From Prosopocoilus inquinatus (Eukaryota > Arthropoda > Insecta > Coleoptera > Lucanidae): a stretch of 64,000 nt of DNA. The first letter of the stretch is position 1. Every line of letters begins with the position of its first letter. Below are positions 19,971 to 31,103 of this stretch, one piece after another. The notes under the pieces were generated by a model. That model saw only the letters and a program-made list of their open reading frames with translations, searched no databases and was not told the DNA's origin. The position numbers and the translations under genes are program-made. Where the stretch lies: assembly GCA_036172665.1 (NCBI GenBank), contig CM069871.1, positions 62,184,713 to 62,248,712 of the forward strand, in the 5' to 3' direction.

Positions 19971-21449
19971 AAAGAAATAGAATCTGTAAACGATAATGTT
20001 CATTTGAAAACCACAAAAAAGTACTGAGGCCTCAATAATTTCGCACTAATTCAAGGCCGGATAATTTTGAAACGGTTCATCATTCAGAAATTCCGAGTTT
20101 TTATTTTTATCAAGTACTTACAAGCTTTATTCTAATGAATTGTGAGAAGAGTTTATTTCCAGCTGAAGTTAATATGGTACATTGAAAATAAATTTACAAA
20201 ACAAGGTAAGTAAAAAATAAACAAACAAGAATACAAAGAAATATACTTAAATATCTTGTTGTAAATTTGTTTGTTATAATTTTTTTAAATTAAAGTCGAT
20301 TTTTTTTAAATAAAAAAATAAGCAAACAGTTAACAGTTTTCAAAAACAAAGATAGTCGCCTACATGTTCAAACTAATTATATTTTGTTATTCAAATAGGG
20401 TTTGTCATTTATTTACGCTCATCAAGTTTAACGTAGGCAGAATATTTTAATTAAACCTAGTAAACAAACTGTACTCGCATTTTTCCGAAAATAAACACAA
20501 AAAGGAGAATAATTAATTGTTCGCTCGTTCGTGAAACGCGCGGGAGCTTTGAAGCAGGCCCGTAACGGACAATTCATCACGTAAATTATAATTTCAGCGT
20601 TCATTATCAACTCTTTCCGCCCGCCCATTGATCGAATTAAAACCAAACAGAGAACTACTTAACGAAAATAATGAAGATAACGCGCGATGAAAGTTTGCAG
20701 TCGCGTTAAGTTTTAACTTGCCCGAATTCAATTAGCCAGGTAATTTCTTGTCCCGAAAAGATGTTCCGCGTTAAACGCTCAACGGCGCGTAATTACTTCC
20801 TAATTTAATTAACGTGTGCTTAAAACAATTAAAAGTTTAATACACTCGGGCCCGGAGAAGAAATTAGTATCGTCATAATTCGCCTATTGTTTGGAGTTAA
20901 TTTGAATTTTATTTCCAAAGAAGTCTTAGAAATTTAACCGCCTTAATTCAAAATAAGGGATCCCTCCGCAATTAGATGTTTCACGACTTATTTCATGGGG
21001 CAATAAGCAATCATAAAACACTTCGCCATAGTATTAAGCATAAAGAAACAGACAACCATTGAAAATTATTTAAAATTTAAATTTATCTCAATTATTTTTG
21101 ATTCAATACTTAACTGAAAGTACCGTTACGATCAAATCACCCGCGAGATAATTAAAAACTTTCCTCTGGAAGCAATCAAATGTTCAATTGATTAATGCAG
21201 TACTCAAGTTCAAATATTTCTGCATGGAATATCGTAGTATTGACTTAAAGTTGAACTGGCGTTGTACAATTGGTCCGTATTCACACCTTATTAGCAATTC
21301 ATTGATGAGTAGCAAATATTTGCTTTAATTAACATACTGCTACCATCATCATCGCATCGGTAGAATCAAGATTTGTGTTGAAAGAAATTAACTTGCAGCA
21401 CAGCCAGCAGCTTCAGTCATGACCAGCGTGGGTATTACTTAAACACATA
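19971..21449. other. Non-coding stretch containing a candidate regulatory island
   Basis: No gene supported. The central part is described separately. The flanks at 19980-20400 and 20960-21449 are AT-rich and featureless. Confidence 0.5.
20410..20960. promoter_or_regulatory. Candidate cis-regulatory island rich in homeodomain cores (unproven)
   Basis: This 550-bp stretch has repeated TAATTA/TTAATTAA cores (about 20449-20456, 20510-20517, 20790-20796, 20802-20812) interspersed with CpG-containing blocks such as GAAACGCGCGGGAGC and GATAACGCGCGATG. It has no coding signature and no copy elsewhere in the window. Such texture is common in developmental enhancers of insects, but the call is inference only. 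Confidence 0.3.
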
Positions 21450-21720
21450 AATAAATCTTAACCGGAGACGAAAGGATGAAAGGAAATTACTCAATTTATG
21501 TAACAATTTAATGTTGTAAAAATATAAATAAAATCAGAACTACAGTGTGTACCGGCCTTAACACTAGAAGAGTGTGTGCGTATTTTAAAAAAAATTCACT
21601 AATCAATAACTATGAGAAATTTACACTTAGCGGAATTAAAATTTATGTTAAAATAGTTGCAAATTAAAATCTCAAAATAATGACAAATTTATGTATTCAA
21701 AATAAACTCAAATTACGTTT
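21450..21720. repeat. Dispersed repeat Rep-F, copy 2
   Basis: Direct-orientation relative of 18840-19180 through GACGAAAGGATGAAAGGAAA, ACTCAATTTATGTAACAATT and CAGTGTGTACC. Confidence 0.5.
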
Positions 21721-21930
21721 TTGAAATGAATGTAGACGTACTTTTTATGGTTCGGGGATATTCCATTGCGAAATTATTATTTCATTCACATAGCCATAAA
21801 ATTTCCGTTCTGCCTCTTATGTTTTTTTTTATTAGATCACTGTTTTATACTTTTGGGAGTAAATATCTCGATGGATAGTCTAACCGGCCTCACTTTTGGG
21901 CGTTAACGTAATCGGCTTTTGCTCTTGTCT
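21720..21930 (-). repeat. Inverted repeat partner of 19742-19970
   Basis: Reverse-complement match to 19742-19970, including TCCATTGCGAAATTATTATT and CATAGCCATAAAATTTCCG. The two arms lie 1.75 kb apart. Confidence 0.7.
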
Positions 21931-21939
21931 CAAAATTAT

Positions 21940-22495
21940 GACAAATTTGTATATTCAAAACAAAGTCAAATTAACTAAACAAAAACAACCTCATACTTCT
22001 AGAACAAACCTGTGAGCCAGGACCGAAACTTGAAATTGTACAAACGTCGTAAAATAAGACGAAGCTTAAAGCAAAACTTAATACTATACAAAAAAGTAAG
22101 CCGTCGTAAAGGCCTGTAAGGGAAGAAAGGTCGACAATAATAATTGTCGTGAAAAAGAGAGTATCAATCGCTAATATATCTATCCTTAACAACGGGGCGA
22201 GGCTGAGACAACTCGAAAGAGTTTCCATCCTCCAAGGCATCATGTAATAACCGTTAAAATGTCGTGCACTTGAGGTTCCTCGACAATACGTCACCAAGAA
22301 GGACACATTGCAAAAAATGTGGTAGAACCGCCTCAAACACTAACACCGGGCCCCGGGGACACAATCACAACGACTGCGTGAACCAGGCACGTTACAAATT
22401 AATAAATCCAAACATGGCCTTCCCCCAAATGAAGAAAGGAAGGACTGGTAGAACGAATCGAAAACATCGTGACATCAAATCCCAGTAATTTTATT
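21940..22495 (-). repeat. Degraded member of GT-rich family Rep-D (minus strand)
   Basis: The minus strand is GT-rich. The plus strand has GGCACGTTACAAATTAATAA at 22386-22405, the shared Rep-D motif in reverse complement. The 121-codon minus-strand frame (21971-22336) has no recognised domain and probably reflects base composition. Confidence 0.45.
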
Positions 22496-22643
22496 ATAAA
22501 TTCATTTAACTACGACTACAATACAAGGTCATAAGAAATGATATATAATATTAAATATATTATGACGCGGTAGGAAAAATCTCCTTACTATGTCCGATAA
22601 TGTCCACATCCTTGTTGATCAGTGACAATATTAATGTTATTAT

Positions 22644-22797
22644 TGAGAAATTGGTTTTTAAACTTTAAACGGAAAGTGTAAAATCGGAAGGAACTCTCAA
22701 CGTTTCACTGTCGACGAAGCTATCAAGCGATAGTGAAAGGTTGAGTGTTCATTCCGATTTAACAGTGTCCGTTTAAAGTTTAAAAATTAATTTCTCA
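22644..22797. mobile_element. 154-bp hairpin MITE
   Basis: Two arms of about 70 bp are near-perfect reverse complements. The left starts TGAGAAATTGGTTTTTAAAC and runs through GTTTCACTGTCG; the right begins CGATAGTGAAAGGTTGAG and ends AATTTCTCA. The loop is about a dozen bases. No certain target duplication. The central ACTCTCAACGTTTCACT resembles ACTCAACGTTTCGCT at 58334. Confidence 0.75.
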
Positions 22798-23075
22798 CAA
22801 ATTTCATCGCATCGGATAAGAATCGACTTCAATTATTATTATTATTACCTACCTATTAAAGCTTGTACTGAAACAATCGATAAGCAATAGTAATAAAAAT
22901 AGTTCATATTTCGAAATAAAACGGAACTTAAAGGCTATAAATTTAATGGTTTCAGATATTCGAAGCTTTAAAAAGAGAAACACGTGGTCTGGACGGTAAA
23001 GCAGCGTAGCTCTTAAAGGAATCAGAAGAAGCAATAACGAGAGAGAGGTTTAGATTAATTCGTAAAATCTGGGCA
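22798..23075. other. Non-coding stretch
   Basis: It begins with an ATT microsatellite at about 22836-22850; no gene recognised. Confidence 0.5.
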
Positions 23076-23420
23076 AGTTAAGGAATGCCCCAAGAATTCA
23101 CAAAAGATTTCAGAAACATAACAATATTCCACACCGGTTACAAGATTCTTTCTGATATCTTCTTGCAGCTTCGTTTCAGGAAAGAGTCATATACTGTTGG
23201 TAATATTTTCATTCTAAACAAGCAAGAAAGAAGGTGAAAACATTTAAAATGTGCCTGTGATAGTAAATTAATGTGATAAAGATGCCTATTTTAGGAGCAA
23301 AGGGTAAATTTAAAATAGAATATCAGTCCTCTGAAAGCCATTCAGGACTTCGACAAGGCGATTCCATGTTTCCGCTATCGTTCAATCTTATGGAATGGAT
23401 TATAAGAAAGCAAATGTGCT
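23076..23420 (+). pseudogene. Non-LTR retrotransposon reverse transcriptase relic
   Basis: Broken plus-strand frames give GMPQEFTKDFRNITIFHTGY then KILSDIFLQLRFRKES and TVGNIFILNK. These correspond to the family pattern NYRGITLLNTAYKILSNILLxRL...GFRKGRSTxDQIFxLRQ. After a gap the sequence gives SGLRQGDSMFPLSFNLMEWI, the equivalent of GLRQGDSLSPLLFNLxLExV. These are RT motifs of non-LTR elements. The catalytic YADD segment that should follow is not recognisable. Reading frame changes and stops show it is dead. The clade is not certain, RTE-like or related. Confidence 0.75.
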
Positions 23421-25369
23421 AATATATGTATAGGTCTTTCCAGTAATATAAAGTGGAAAATTACTTAAGCAACGGCAGCTAAAATTAAAAAAAAATTCTG
23501 AATGACTGACTATGAAAAATGCAGGACCTCTATATGATGCAAGAAAGAAAAATGACAGAAAAAAGAACAGCTAATCAAATAACTTTCGTTATGTGACGTC
23601 TGTAAAGAATAGAAAACATCAACCTATAGGAACAAGACATGGAATATGAGCAGCCATGGGGCTGAAGCCCTCACACGAAAAATACATCAATGTTTCCTGG
23701 GGATACCGCAAGATGATTCTGCGTGCTCTTAGCACGTCGCAAACTAATAAAGCAAAAACTGCCGGCGCCATCTTCCGAAATGACAAGCACTCACATGAAT
23801 TAAAAACATCATCGTAGCATCAGGACCCAATCGCTTAAAAGCTGACGTAAAGAAGGACCAATGCATTAAAAGACGAGTGGTGTGAACACAATTTAATTTT
23901 TCCCTTGAAATAACAACACGCAAAAAAGTAATCAGGACCTAATAACGCAAAAAAAGGAGACGACGCGACGCCGCTGGTTGTCTAGACCTTTTAATATAAA
24001 CAAGTGATCTATTCCCACAGAAAACTCGAAGTGCACTTGCAGACGCTTGCAAAAGGTGATGCAATTATTTCTAAAAATAAAAATCCGGACGATATTTTTA
24101 ACTAACGGCCATTAATGACCTGCCGACCGACGGAATCAAACAATGGTATATGGCCGGTGTATTCTGAAATGTTTGCAAAAAAATTGTCTGTTCGCGAGTC
24201 GCACTACAAGCTGAAACGAGATGTGAGATAATTTGCGTTAAAAATCTCCAATTATTTTGCGACGGCGACGATGACAAAGAACTTATTTTTAAAACAATAA
24301 AAGCAAACACGACAGGCGCGGCATGTAACGTTTCCCACACAATTCAAGACTCCGGTTATTTATTACAACAACGGTGCCAAATGCGACAAAAACTCGTTAT
24401 ACAGGATGTTTCCTTAAAAGCGGTTTTTCAACCAATAGCAAATGAATCTTTGAAAGTTTTTATATTTTTGATTGAAATTAGAAATTCATACCTGTTCAGG
24501 TGATAGCAAGGTTAACACCATAACGAATGGCTTCGGTGTCGTCGGCCAGCTACAATGGGACGGGGTGGGAGTTATCAAACCGAACGCGAAAATTACCTCA
24601 AAGGGCGCCATTTAATTTTTTTAATACTAGGAACCGCGGAAAAATCAAGAAAACGCGTTTCATCCAAAATATTTTACAAACTTTATTTCTATTACTTCAA
24701 TTAACAAGAACCGCACTCCAAATCAGACTTTAAAATAATTAACAGTCAGTTGAGCGAATTTTAGATTCGATAATCAGACAAGAAAAGCTTCGCTAAGCTA
24801 AAATTTACTATAGCTATCAAAACACCTGGAGGTGAATGGGAATCAACAAAAACTAAACACCAAGAAAGCAAATAAACGGCACCCAGGACGAAAAAGTTAG
24901 TTCTAAACGAAAAGGTAACGTTCAAGTAAATTCAAAATTCACCACGACCCTCCGGTGTATACGTTCAGATCTGAATCAAAATTTGACGTTCCAACAATCA
25001 ATAAACAACTTAACCAAAAATTAATACCGACAGTCCTCACGAGACTCGCATACATTATATTACAGCGGGTTTGGCCAGTTACGCAAATATGCGACAATTG
25101 CGTATGAAATCTCAGTTATAAATCAGCAAAAAAAAAATGCTAAACAAAGTAAAAAAAGTAAATAAAAAAGATCGGACCCGTCCTGGGACAACGTCGCGTC
25201 GGTCCAGACGGCGGTCGAAAGTCTGTTAACTCAGCAACCTCCTCGTCCTTCGTGTTCAGTTCCTCGTCAAACAACAACGGAGGTGTGCAGCTCCTCCGAA
25301 GGTCAGGAACACAGGGGTAACGTTCGACAGAAAGACCGGAAAGGGGCGAAAAGGCGGACCACGCCTCAC
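23421..25369 (-). repeat. Mixed degraded repeats, partly Rep-D (minus strand)
   Basis: GCACGTCGCAAACTAATAAA at 23729-23748 is a copy of the Rep-D motif. From about 23640 on, the plus strand is A/C-rich, i.e. GT-rich on the minus strand, as in other Rep-D members. ACAGGATGTTTCCTTAAAAG at 24401 resembles a TA-flanked MITE end, but no second end is found. The frames at 24098-24340, 24527-24733 and 25140-25459 lack domains. Confidence 0.35.
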
Positions 25370-26040
25370 CGGAGGTGAAGGCCATGGCTTGTTTGCAAAA
25401 GGTGCAAGAACGCCGGCAGATATAAGCCTAGTAGGTAGACGAAGAAAACATCGTAACACACGAACCGGTTTAAACCTTAAGAATTTTAACTCACTTGAAC
25501 GTTATATCAAACACGAGCAGGCTAAAAAATGCGTAAATTCGCAGCTTATCACCAGGAATGACCAGGTAGAATAATTCGTTGTAAATTCGAGTCGGGGTAA
25601 CGGGTTGAAAAAGGCAAAAAGGAGAAAAGAAAAGGACCGAACAGAGCAAACCAAGCCGACAGAACGTGACATCAACTTTATCCAATCAGAAGTGAATGTC
25701 ACGGGTTACAATCGCCTCCGCTAAGCGGTCGCAATATTTCACAATTTGCCGCGTTGGCGCCACCCGGAGTAATGCGAGTTTAAATCAATTCGAGAAACGT
25801 GTTTCTAATTTGAAATGCATTATTCAAACAACTGAATAAAAAGCGAAAAAAATAAGCGATCCGGGAGTTCATCGATTAATTAAATTTATTTCCAGGCTTG
25901 AACGGCCGTAAAACATGTTTCGCTTGCTCGGCACGGCGACGCGCCTTTTTCCAGCACGCTAAAAAATAGCTGGGAGCTAAACTCGGAGTGTCTCTTGTTA
26001 TATAGGGTGTCCCAAGGCAAGAAAAGAATTTAGACCTGTA
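25370..26040 (+). repeat. Dispersed repeat Rep-C, copy 1
   Basis: Blocks at 25480-25560, 25574-25760 and 25995-26040 match 49530-49610, 49735-49960 and 50130-50180 in the same order. Shared strings include AACACGAGCAGGCT, GGGGTAACGGGTTGAAAAAG, CATCAACTTTATCCAATCAG and GTCCCAAGGCAAGAAAAGAA. Copy 2 has an extra segment near 49620-49735. No transposase is seen. Confidence 0.8.
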
Positions 26041-27535
26041 ACAAAGTGTAATACGTTTGTGCATAAATAAGTTCTTTTATGCATATTGTATAAGCAGATG
26101 GTTAAATAATAATGCAAACTTCTCACAAAATAACTACTGCAAAAATGAAACATACTCACAATCTGATATTTTACAACTCAGATGTGTGATACTTCGCGTT
26201 GTGTTTATCAAAGTTGTCTCAACTGTTTAAAGAGTAAACTTGATCAATAAAATATTAAAGTTTCTCATCTTATAATCATTAAAAACTATATCTATGAAAA
26301 TATTTGAGCGTATCCCTTTATTAGAACTACTAACTACTTCTCTAGAAGTAATACTTCTTCTCTTGCTTTTCGCTTTATTTAACCGCTACGAAACTCACTA
26401 AATTTAATAGTTAGTTAGCATGTCAAAGATGATCACGATGACGGCGAAAACTCGCGATGCAACGAGATGAAACTTCATATAATTTTAAGTACACTTGAGC
26501 ACTCGCCGGAGAAAATTAGTTTCGTAGAAGTGGCGCCGCGACTTCAAAGGGAATCGCACTTATATTAGTAAATTACAGCGCGAAACACGTTCTGTTTCTA
26601 AACAAGTGAGTAAGCGTCTTCGCTTCTTTCCATTTCTAAATAGAAATATCAAAAATTCATAACCGTTGCACAGACCATCGTCTCGGAAGTGGAACGCCTA
26701 AGAACTTTACGATTCTAGATGCGCCCTTATTCATCATCGTTATAGGGTCATAAAGCGCAGTTAACACCCCCTTGCGCACATACATATTTGTCGAGTGCCT
26801 AAGTTTATTTATGCATGTCGTATATGTATGTAGTGTGTACGTATGTATGTCTGCTAAAATATACATGATATGCGTATTGCATAGGGAAGAGTGTGGTGAC
26901 GTTTGAAATTCCACCGCCTGAAAAGTATTAATGCAAATGTATTCCGGTTCCTACACTTTGTGGTTGGCACCCCGATTAGAATATTTAAACAAAATAGTTC
27001 GCGGATCGAATGAGCGGAGGACGGCGCGGCGCACAGATCGTGCGCGCTTCAAACGCCGAGACGCTGATGATGGCGGGCAGAAGTGTGAAACGAAATTTTC
27101 CGAATTTACCTCGGGCGTCGTAAAATTAACTTAGCTTAATGTTATACGGACTTAGCCGACATCAAATTCCCCCAGTTCCAACTCGGAGCTTCCAGCAGAT
27201 AATCGTATAATTTACTCTTCCAATTCCGAACTTTAACAAGTCGGGAGAGCTTGTATTTTTCAGGCTGAAGTTTATGTACCACATGTTGTCTTTCGTTAGC
27301 GTTAAACACTGTGTCGCATTTATTGTCTTTGAGTGCGGTTGTTCGCTCGCGTTAAGGTCGTTATAAACCGCAGGAAAATTACAAAATTGCTAGAGCGTTT
27401 TCACCTGAAGCTGCAGTACTTTCAGCCTAACATTCAGTACTTAAAATTAATTACATAACATAATTTCTTTTTTAATATCTGAGAATGTTTTCTGTATTTG
27501 AAAAAATTATAGGAAGGTATTGATAAGCTCTTAGC
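26041..27535. other. Non-coding stretch
   Basis: No gene supported. An irregular GTAT/TATGT microsatellite lies near 26818-26855. The part at 26900-27130 is GC-richer and unique-looking, with a short unrecognised frame. Confidence 0.45.
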
Positions 27536-27740
27536 CCTGCGTTTCCCAAACTTTCGGTTTCGTAACCCCCGACAATTAATGACCAGAGGTATACACTGTA
27601 ACCACAAAAAACCAAAAACCCATTAAAAACCGAAAATCTTCTAGAACCTTAATCGTTACTGAAACCGAAATTAATTTGCCTGAAGTAGCCGAAATCGAAA
27701 TTGAAACCTTTATTAATTTTTCGGTTATAAGTGCCCGTTA
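27536..27740 (+). repeat. Possible hAT-type transposon end
   Basis: CTGCGTTTCCCAAACTTTCG followed by TTTCGTAACCCCC resembles the CAGnGTTTCCCAAACTTTT ends of some hAT elements, and several AACCGAAA/TTTCGGTT inverted motifs follow. No matching right end or target duplication was found, so this may be a one-ended remnant. Confidence 0.3.
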
Positions 27741-27848
27741 GGAACGTGTTCACTAAGGTTATTCAAGTGCGAATTTGCAAGAAATAAATTTATTCCAAAA
27801 ATCTTCCTCCTTTCAGTCCAAAATGGAAATTATGATTCACTTCTTATA

Positions 27849-28588
27849 CAGGGTTAGTTAAAAGTATGGAGACGGCAGCTAATATTCATTTTAGGAAATT
27901 ATATCCTTCATGAAAGTTTTTTGGGAAATTTTTATCTACAGTTGAGAATACTTGAATAATTTTTTTCTTCAATTGTTTTTGAGTTGCACCTACCTGTGTA
28001 ATTTTTTAAATGGAAACTTGTTTATTTTAGTCTACCATTCAATAGAGTATTTTTTTCTCTTTACAGTAGCAGTTTTGTTTTTTCAGAATTGAGGGATTTT
28101 TGAGGAAAAAAAACAACGGTTCAGTTATTCATTTCCGGTAGTGCATGCTTATTAGCGCCACACAATACGCTGCAGTAAATTGCACCAATGAATTTGACAT
28201 AAACAATAACCACTGATAAAGTTACTCGCTCGAATTTGTTTATCGCTTACTTAGATGTATCTGACCTGGAGCTAATAAGAATGCACTGCGGGAAATGAAT
28301 ACTCGAACCGTTGTTTTTTTTTGGAAACCCTTGAATTCTGAAAAAAAAACAGGAATGCTATTGGAAAGAGAAAAAAATACTCTATTGAATGGTAGATTAA
28401 AATTAACAAGTTTCCATTTAAAAAATTACACAGGAAGGTGCAACTCAAAAACAATTGAAGAAAAAAATTATTCAAGTATTCTCAACCGTAGATAAAAATT
28501 TCCCAAAAGACTTTCATACAGGAAATAATTTCCTAAAATAAATATTAACGGCAATAATTGGCCGTCTCCATACTTTTAACTAACCCTG
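27849..28588. mobile_element. 740-bp foldback element with ~310-bp inverted arms
   Basis: The left arm 27849-28156 starts CAGGGTTAGTTAAAAGTATG. The right arm 28271-28588 is its reverse complement with about 10-15 percent changes and small indels. The loop is about 114 bp. TA flanks both ends (27847-27848, 28589-28590), fitting a Tc1/mariner-type MITE. There is no transposase. Frames in either arm are mirror images of each other and are not genes. A transcript through it would fold into a long double-stranded RNA. Confidence 0.88.
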
Positions 28589-28590
28589 TA

Positions 28591-28959
28591 CATGCATACA
28601 CAAATTCGATGTCCCAAAGAATGAATTGCGTGTTATACATGTTTTCCGCAGAAAGCCATAAACAAAAACATTTTAGAATTTTGTTTCAAGGCAAATGAAG
28701 TATTTCTTTCTATTCCGCAAGGGTTCAGTGCCCTTGTGACGCAATACAGCTGTACCAGTGCCCATCAACCAATTAATATCTAAATACCTCAACGCATTTT
28801 ATCGTAAAAACTATGCATACTAGACTCTTTATGCATAAAGCCTTTTTGTTTTGTTTCTTTTTTCGTGTACAACCTATAGCTAACGGATCGGACACTTTTT
28901 TGAATCACTCAGTACACTAACATAACGACATCTCAGGTATTTTCTGAAGTAAAGGATGG
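28591..28959. other. Non-coding stretch
   Basis: AT-rich; nothing recognised. Confidence 0.5.
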
Positions 28960-30290
28960 GTGTTTAAGTTTGAAGAATGCTTATTGTTTGAGTTGGATTG
29001 GACTTGCTTCAATTGGACTTAATTCAAACTAAATTTTGATTCTCAATTTTTCAGTTTTAAAATTCAATTCATACTTTTATTTTTACTTTCTTGCTTGGGT
29101 TGGTCGAAGCTTGGTTGAGTTTTGTTGAGCTGTTGGGTTTGATGTGTGGTGGAATTAATTTTTGCTTGTTTTGAATTTTATTGCTCACTTCTTTTTGCTA
29201 TTGTTGAGCAAAGCTGGAGCGAATTTAATTGCACTGAGTTGACCTTAAAATTTGTTAAAACCAATTTTTATTCAAATTTATTTTCTCGATTTTAATATAT
29301 TTTTTTTTTTTAATATTTTAATTTTTTAGTTTGGTTTATATCGAGTTTGGTTGATACTAATTTCATGAGTTTTCAATTGTTAAAGTTACTTATAATTTTT
29401 TCGGTTATTAAACTTAGTTGTTTAAATTTTAAGTTTTGTTGTGTTGAGTTTTTATATATATTTTTCTTATTTTTTTGCTATTGTTGATAAAGTTGGGATG
29501 GGTTTATTTGGATTGAGTTGACCTTGAGATTTGTTGGACGTAATTTTTATTGTGACTTATTTTAAAAATTTTAATAGTCTTTCGTTTTAATTTTGTTTTT
29601 AATATTTAGATTTTAATTTTTTATTTTATTTTTGGGTTTGACTGACTTTGAGCTGAGTTGGACTTAATTTCAATTAATTTTATTTTTAGGATTATTTTTT
29701 CCTTGGGATACATCGAGTTCTATTAATTTCATAAATTTATGAATTTTCAGTTTTTAAAGTTTTTAAGTTTTTTCAGTTATTTATTTTTGAGTTCTTAATT
29801 TCTCTTTTTGTTTTCACTTTTTCCTTGGGTTGGCTTGAAGTTAGTTGTTTATTTTGTATTTCTACTTGTGTTGGTTAGAGTTAAACTAACTAAGTTCAGT
29901 TCAATTTGATTAGCCTTGAGATCTGTCGTTAATTTCAGTTCAGTTTGAATTTTTTGTAATTTTTGTTTTATTTTTTCTTCATTATTCTTTTATTTGAGTC
30001 AAGGTGAAAAAAGGTCTGGACACGAAAACTAATTAAGTTATAATTTTTTTAATTTTCTTTTTATTTTCTTTTGAGGTTTCAAGTTTTGTTTTGTCTTGCC
30101 CGGCTTCTAGAGGTTTGTTAAATTTTTATTCTTTTTGCATGTATTAGGCACATTTAAATTGAATTTAATTGAGTTTGGTTGACCCTGAGATGAGTTGGAT
30201 TTAATTTCAATTTTTGCTTACGCCTAGTTAACATATCATTTTTAAAGTTTTAACATTTCAAGTGAGTTTTTAATTTATCCATGGATTGGC
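28960..30290 (+). repeat. T-rich degenerate tandem repeat array
   Basis: The plus strand is overwhelmingly T and G. Variants of GAGTTGACCTTGAGATTTGTT occur near 29238, 29514, 29650, 29912 and 30178, usually followed by TTAATTTCAATTTTT. TTTTTGCTATTGTTGA recurs about 278 bases apart (29197 and 29475). The period is irregular (about 130-360), so this is a decayed minisatellite or higher-order repeat. Confidence 0.6.
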
Positions 30291-30498
30291 TTGAAAAATG
30301 TAATGTTTAGAAATAATAGCATGATTAAATGTTCACAATTTTAAAATATGTAATTATTTTGTGATGGAGAAAGGAGAGTGGAATAATTGAGATAAGGTCG
30401 ACGTTTCGCTTTTTTTTAGCTTTTTTTCTGTGTTTGTAGAAGCTGTCAATCGTACAGCGAAACATTATTTCAAGTCTCCGCTACAAAATAATTATATA

Positions 30499-31101
30499 CT
30501 GGGTGTCTCATAACCTACGGAGGAGATTAAAAGGGTAGCTAGAGGAGATAAATTTAAAGAGTTTTTCTTAATAAATTTTTGATAAAAACGCAATAACTAA
30601 AAAATTATAAGAGTTTAAAGCGAAATTAATTAACAAGCAAAAGTTACTTCCTGTAGTAATATTTTATGCTTTAAAATCAAATTTGAGGCATTTATGAGTG
30701 AATTGAACACTGTTTTACAATAAACAACTATTTTAAAAAATGTAGTCACGTTAAAGTTATGGCTTTTTCATTTCTTCTTCTAATGCCCAAAAACGAGTTT
30801 TAATGTCGTTATGTACAGCCTACTGATTAAAAACAAAACTAGGAAACGGATTAACATGGACATTTTATGAATGGTGGTTTTGATAAATTTAGAATTTATT
30901 TAATAATAAAGTTGCATTTTGTGAAATAATGTTTATTAATTAAGAAGCTACAGGTGTAAATTAAAGAAGAAATTAAGAAAATTAAGCTGCTGTAACTTTC
31001 TTATTATTGGGTTTCGGTAAAGAACGAATTAAGAAAAAAGCTTTATTTTGTTGTCCCACAGCTGCCCTTTTAATCTCATTCGTAGGTTATGAGACACCCA
31101 G
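30499..31101. mobile_element. 603-bp TA-flanked MITE
   Basis: The left end CTGGGTGTCTCATAACCTAC matches the reverse complement of the right end GTAGGTTATGAGACACCCAG. With the following GAGATTAAAAGGG(T/C)AGCT the inverted repeat is about 42 bp. TA flanks both sides (30497-30498, 31102-31103). There is no transposase. The element abuts a non-LTR endonuclease relic whose downstream part is missing, so it may have landed in that relic. Confidence 0.88.
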
Positions 31102-31103
31102 TA

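Noticed and set aside
28272..28495. Short frames on both strands near 28.3-28.5 kb
   Set aside because: They lie in the arm of the foldback element and mirror frames in the other arm.
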